From assembly GCF_003347605.1 (NCBI RefSeq), contig NZ_QDFZ01000012.1:99815-163814 (forward strand): a DNA stretch of 64,000 nt, written 5' to 3'. A program made the position numbers and the translations under genes. A model generated the notes under the pieces. It was not told the DNA's origin, searched no databases, and saw only the letters and a program-made list of their open reading frames with translations. The stretch comes from Chryseobacterium sp. KLBC 52. Lineage in GTDB: Bacteria; Bacteroidota; Bacteroidia; Flavobacteriales; Weeksellaceae. Below are positions 61,605 to 64,000 of this stretch, in pieces; position 1 is the first letter of the stretch; each line of letters starts with the position of its first letter.

Positions 61605-62639
61605 ATGAAGAAACTAATTTTAGGAATGGCTATCGTAGCGTCTGCTTTTGCTTTTGGGCAGAAAAAAGATGCCGCTGCTTTAAATGCTCAGCTTCAGGAA
61701 GCAAATAAGGTTGCTATGGATGCATATAATGGAAAAAATTATGCTGCAGCAGCACCAAAGTTTATAGAAGTTTATGATCTATTGAAGGCTAACGGACAGG
61801 ATAATAAAATATATATGTATTATGCCGGATTGAGTCATGCATTAGCTAACAACAGTGATCAGTCTATCAAAATATTTACAGATCTTATAAATTCCGGATT
61901 TACAGGAGTAGAAACTACTTATACTGCCAAAGAAAAAAAATCAGGACAGGTGGTTAATCTTGATAAAGCGACTTGGGATCTTATGAAAAAGAACTCAGAT
62001 TATACTGATTTTAAAACAGAACAGACAAAAAGTATAGAATCTGATTTATATGAAACTCTTGCTTCCTTACTTCTGAATGCAAAAAGCGCTGAGGCTCTTC
62101 CTGTTATTGAGAAGGGATTAGCAAAGTTTCCTAATAATGCTAAGCTGAAAGAAGCTCAAACTACCGCATATCTTCAGTCAGGAAACACAGATAAATTCGT
62201 TTCCGGATTGAAAGAGCAGCTGGCTAAAAATCCTAATGATGCCACAAACTGGTATAACCTTGGAGTAATGCAGGCTAAAAATCCAGCTACTGTTAATGAT
62301 GCTCTGGAAGCTTTCAAAAAAGCAATTGAGCTGAAGCCGGATTTCTCTGATGCCTACCAGAACCTTGTGTATACAACTATCGGGGATGATGCTAAAGTAG
62401 TTACGGATATCAATGCTTTAAGAAAAGATAAGCCGGATGAAGCGTCTAAACTGATTGATGCGAGAAGAGAGAGATTCAACAAGGCATTGCCGTTTGCAGA
62501 AGGATGGTATAAAGCTAGTCCAAAAAGCCTTGATGCAGTTACTACGTTAAAAGAAATTTACATTGTAACTAAAAACATGGATAAAGTTAAAGAAATGAAA
62601 GCTAAAGAAGCTGAACTTACAGCTGCTGGAGCAAAATAA
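61605..62639 (+). CDS. Secreted TPR-repeat protein
   Basis: The 344-residue protein has a signal peptide (MKKLILGMAIVASAFAFGQ) and several tetratricopeptide motifs: YNGKNYAAAAPKFIEVYDLL near residue 41, then YMYYAGLSHALANNSDQSIKIF, and the clearest at about 205-250, DATNWYNLGVMQAKN followed by ALEAFKKAIELKPDFSDAYQNL. TPRs mediate protein contacts, here in the periplasm. It starts 30 bp after gyrA, so read-through is possible, and is followed by a strong terminator. Confidence 0.85.
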   Translation: MKKLILGMAIVASAFAFGQKKDAAALNAQLQEANKVAMDAYNGKNYAAAAPKFIEVYDLLKANGQDNKIYMYYAGLSHALANNSDQSIKIFTDLINSGFTGVETTYTAKEKKSGQVVNLDKATWDLMKKNSDYTDFKTEQTKSIESDLYETLASLLLNAKSAEALPVIEKGLAKFPNNAKLKEAQTTAYLQSGNTDKFVSGLKEQLAKNPNDATNWYNLGVMQAKNPATVNDALEAFKKAIELKPDFSDAYQNLVYTTIGDDAKVVTDINALRKDKPDEASKLIDARRERFNKALPFAEGWYKASPKSLDAVTTLKEIYIVTKNMDKVKEMKAKEAELTAAGAK

Positions 62640-62663
62640 TCATTTTTTACAATAACAGATATG

Positions 62664-62694
62664 AAAACCGGAACAGAAATGTTCCGGTTTTTTT
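62664..62694 (+). terminator. Terminator of the TPR gene
   Basis: AAAACCGGAAC pairs with GTTCCGGTTTT around AGAAAT, followed by T residues. The IS element starts 7 bp beyond. Confidence 0.88.
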
Positions 62695-62751
62695 ATTGTA
62701 TGTCTCGTCCTGAAAAAGGTTGACTAAAAAACCATAAAATTAGTCACCCTT

Positions 62752-63114
62752 ATGAATCTAAAAAAAACATCGTCCCCTGTCCAAGAATACAGTGAGGCAT
62801 TCAAACGACAAGTTGTCTCTGAATATGAACGGGGATTATATACAAAATCCCAATTGCAAACTCGATACAATATTCGGGGTAATTCATGCATTTCAAGTTG
62901 GTTAATAAAATATGGTAACTTTACTTATGAAAAACAATTAAGTAAAGGCAGACCTATGAAAGATCCACAGAAACAAAAGATTAAAGAGCTTGAAGCTGCT
63001 TTATCCAAAAAGGAAGAAGAGCTCAAAGTGTTTAAGAGATTTATAGAAATCGCAGAGCGTGAGTTGAAGATTGAAATTGTAAAAAAGTCTGGTTCCAATC
63101 AATCCAGGAAATAA
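62752..63114 (+). CDS. IS3-family transposase OrfA
   Basis: The 120-residue protein begins with an N-terminal helix-turn-helix (about 14-58: YSEAFKRQVVSEYERGLYTKSQLQTRYNI). It continues with a leucine-zipper-like helix (about 80-112: KIKELEAALSKKEEELKVFKRF), the OrfA pattern for binding the IS ends and OrfB. In frame at codons 110-112 lies the slippery sequence A-AAA-AAG (63081-63087), so most ribosomes stop at 63114 and some shift into orfB. Confidence 0.9.
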   Translation: MNLKKTSSPVQEYSEAFKRQVVSEYERGLYTKSQLQTRYNIRGNSCISSWLIKYGNFTYEKQLSKGRPMKDPQKQKIKELEAALSKKEEELKVFKRFIEIAERELKIEIVKKSGSNQSRK

Positions 63115-64000
63115 GGCCGTATACAAATCTTTCACTGGAAGATATCTGCCGATTGTTTGGATACAGTAAACAAGCTTATTATAAAAGGAAGAAACAGCCT
63201 GATTCTATCAATAATCAAAAAAGGATTATAGAACTGGTATTATCAATTCGTAAGAAGATGCCTAAAATAGGGACTCGAAAACTTTATGTATTACTTAAAA
63301 ATGATTTTTCAAAAGAGGATCTTCGTATAGGAAGAGATCGGCTATTTCAACTTTTAAGATCGAATTATCTTTTAATTCCCAGAAGACACAGTTATTTTAA
63401 AACAACCAATTCCAGACATTGGATGAAGAAATACCCGAATATTATTAAAGAAAAGGAGTTGAAATGTTCAGAAAAAGTTTGGGTTGCAGATATTACCTAT
63501 CTGAAGACTAAAGAGAAAAATTATTATCTTCATTTGATTACCGATGCCTATTCAAAGAAAATTGTAGGATATGAACTAAGTGATAATTTACAGACTGCCT
63601 CCACATTGAAAGCATTAAAACAAGCCATAAAGAACAGGGTGTATAAACATTCTTTAATTCATCATTCAGACAGAGGATTGCAGTATTGTAGTAAAGAATA
63701 TACTGAAACGTTAAGGAAAAGTGATATTCTTATCAGTATGACCGAGAACTCGGATCCTTATGAGAATGCTGTAGCAGAGAGGGTAAACGGCATTCTGAAA
63801 TATGAGTTTGGATTGATTGATACTTTTGAAAACTTTAAGAATCTCTCACAGCAGCTTGATCAATCAATTTATTATTATAATAATTTAAGACCTCATTTTT
63901 CCCTAAATTATAACATCCCTAGCCAAGTGCATATGAAAAATAACGTGAAATTAAAAACATACAAAAAACAAAATCAGAATAGGAAAATTCCTACTCTGAT
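63075..64000 (+). CDS. IS3-family transposase OrfB (DDE), made as an OrfAB fusion
   Basis: The frame is open from 63075 to the window edge (about 305 codons after the shift), so only the very C terminus may be missing. An HTH_21-like region (LEDICRLFGYSKQAYYKRK) precedes the rve integrase core. Its catalytic D-D-E residues lie in WVADITYLK, IHHSDRGLQY and ENAVAERVNG, with the usual K/R seven residues later (ILKYEFG). No internal stop or frameshift is visible, so the copy looks active. Which IS3 subgroup cannot be settled by eye. Confidence 0.88.
63081..63087 (+). promoter_or_regulatory. Programmed -1 frameshift site A-AAA-AAG
   Basis: The heptamer is exactly in phase with orfA (GTA AAA AAG). 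orfB in the -1 frame has a stop at 63072-63074 and no start before the site, so OrfAB must arise by frameshifting here. Confidence 0.85.

Larger units (their letters stand above)
62701..64000 (+). mobile_element. IS3-family insertion sequence, right end outside the window
   Basis: The presumed left end TGTCTCGTCCTGAAAAAGG (62701 onward) starts with the TG usual for IS3. orfA, a slippery A-AAA-AAG site and a DDE orfB follow. The window closes inside the last codons of orfB, so the right inverted repeat and target duplication cannot be seen. The insertion lies directly behind the TPR-gene terminator, a position that disrupts no gene. Confidence 0.85.

Overview
The window is AT-rich chromosomal DNA from a Bacteroidota bacterium, most likely a flavobacterium of the Chryseobacterium/Elizabethkingia type (Weeksellaceae). 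The evidence is: promoters of the TTG-N17-23-TAnnTTTG kind instead of -35/-10 boxes; two proteins with a type IX secretion C-terminal sorting domain; an F-type ATPase cluster without atpD and atpC; a Bacteroidota-type TssE/TssF pair; DUF4920, DUF4286 and DUF6168 family proteins; and a short double-glycine peptide of the sort common in Chryseobacterium. Most of the window is core genome. I saw no rRNA, tRNA, CRISPR array or prophage.

Layout. 1-2.4 kb: tripartite efflux genes (TolC, then the start of an HlyD/EmrA adaptor) divergent from an AraC-type regulator. 2.7-4.1 kb: rpsF-rpsR-rplI. 4.1-8.6 kb: ClC transporter, an unrecognised protein, a 2-oxoacid dehydrogenase E2 and a SAM hydroxide adenosyltransferase, all on the minus strand. 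8.8-13.7 kb: phoH, then five consecutive outer-membrane beta-barrel genes, each with its own terminator. 13.8-15.1 kb: ffh. 15.3-20.8 kb: the ATP synthase operon (AtpI-like protein, a, c, b, delta, alpha, gamma). 21-25.2 kb: CorC-like protein, clpS, udk, a DivIC/FtsB-like protein and the methylmalonyl-CoA mutase small subunit. 25.16-25.91 kb: a GxxExxY nuclease-like gene enclosed by inverted CCACAGATT repeats, which appears inserted against the start of an rRNA-methyltransferase-like gene. 27-43.7 kb: a lipoprotein, an M20 peptidase, two T9SS cargo paralogues, an SDR, etfBA, a DUF151 nuclease, a nucleoside permease, thiolase, an MFS protein, a mevalonate-kinase-like protein, a UbiA prenyltransferase and proline dehydrogenase. 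44.1-45.6 kb: an XRE regulator with a cluster of TTACAAATGTAA palindromes and a 970-bp gene-free AT-rich region with three DnaA-box-like sites. 45.6-55.1 kb: M14 carboxypeptidase, small secreted proteins, an APC permease, tssE-tssF and uvrA. 55.3-58.8 kb: small secreted proteins and lipoproteins, including a 44-residue double-glycine bacteriocin-like peptide and twin small lipoproteins with sigma-54-like promoters. 59-62.6 kb: gyrA and a TPR protein. 62.7 kb to the end: an IS3-family element with a programmed -1 frameshift site, cut by the window edge.

Functionally the window combines energy metabolism (ATP synthase, ETF, thiolase, E2, methylmalonyl-CoA mutase), translation and protein targeting (S6, S18, L9, SRP), DNA maintenance (UvrA, GyrA) and envelope biogenesis. 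The accessory signals are the GxxExxY cassette, the double-glycine peptide, the isolated tssEF pair, the repeat-rich spacers (notably 7-bp arrays of the AACYYTR type) and the IS3 copy.
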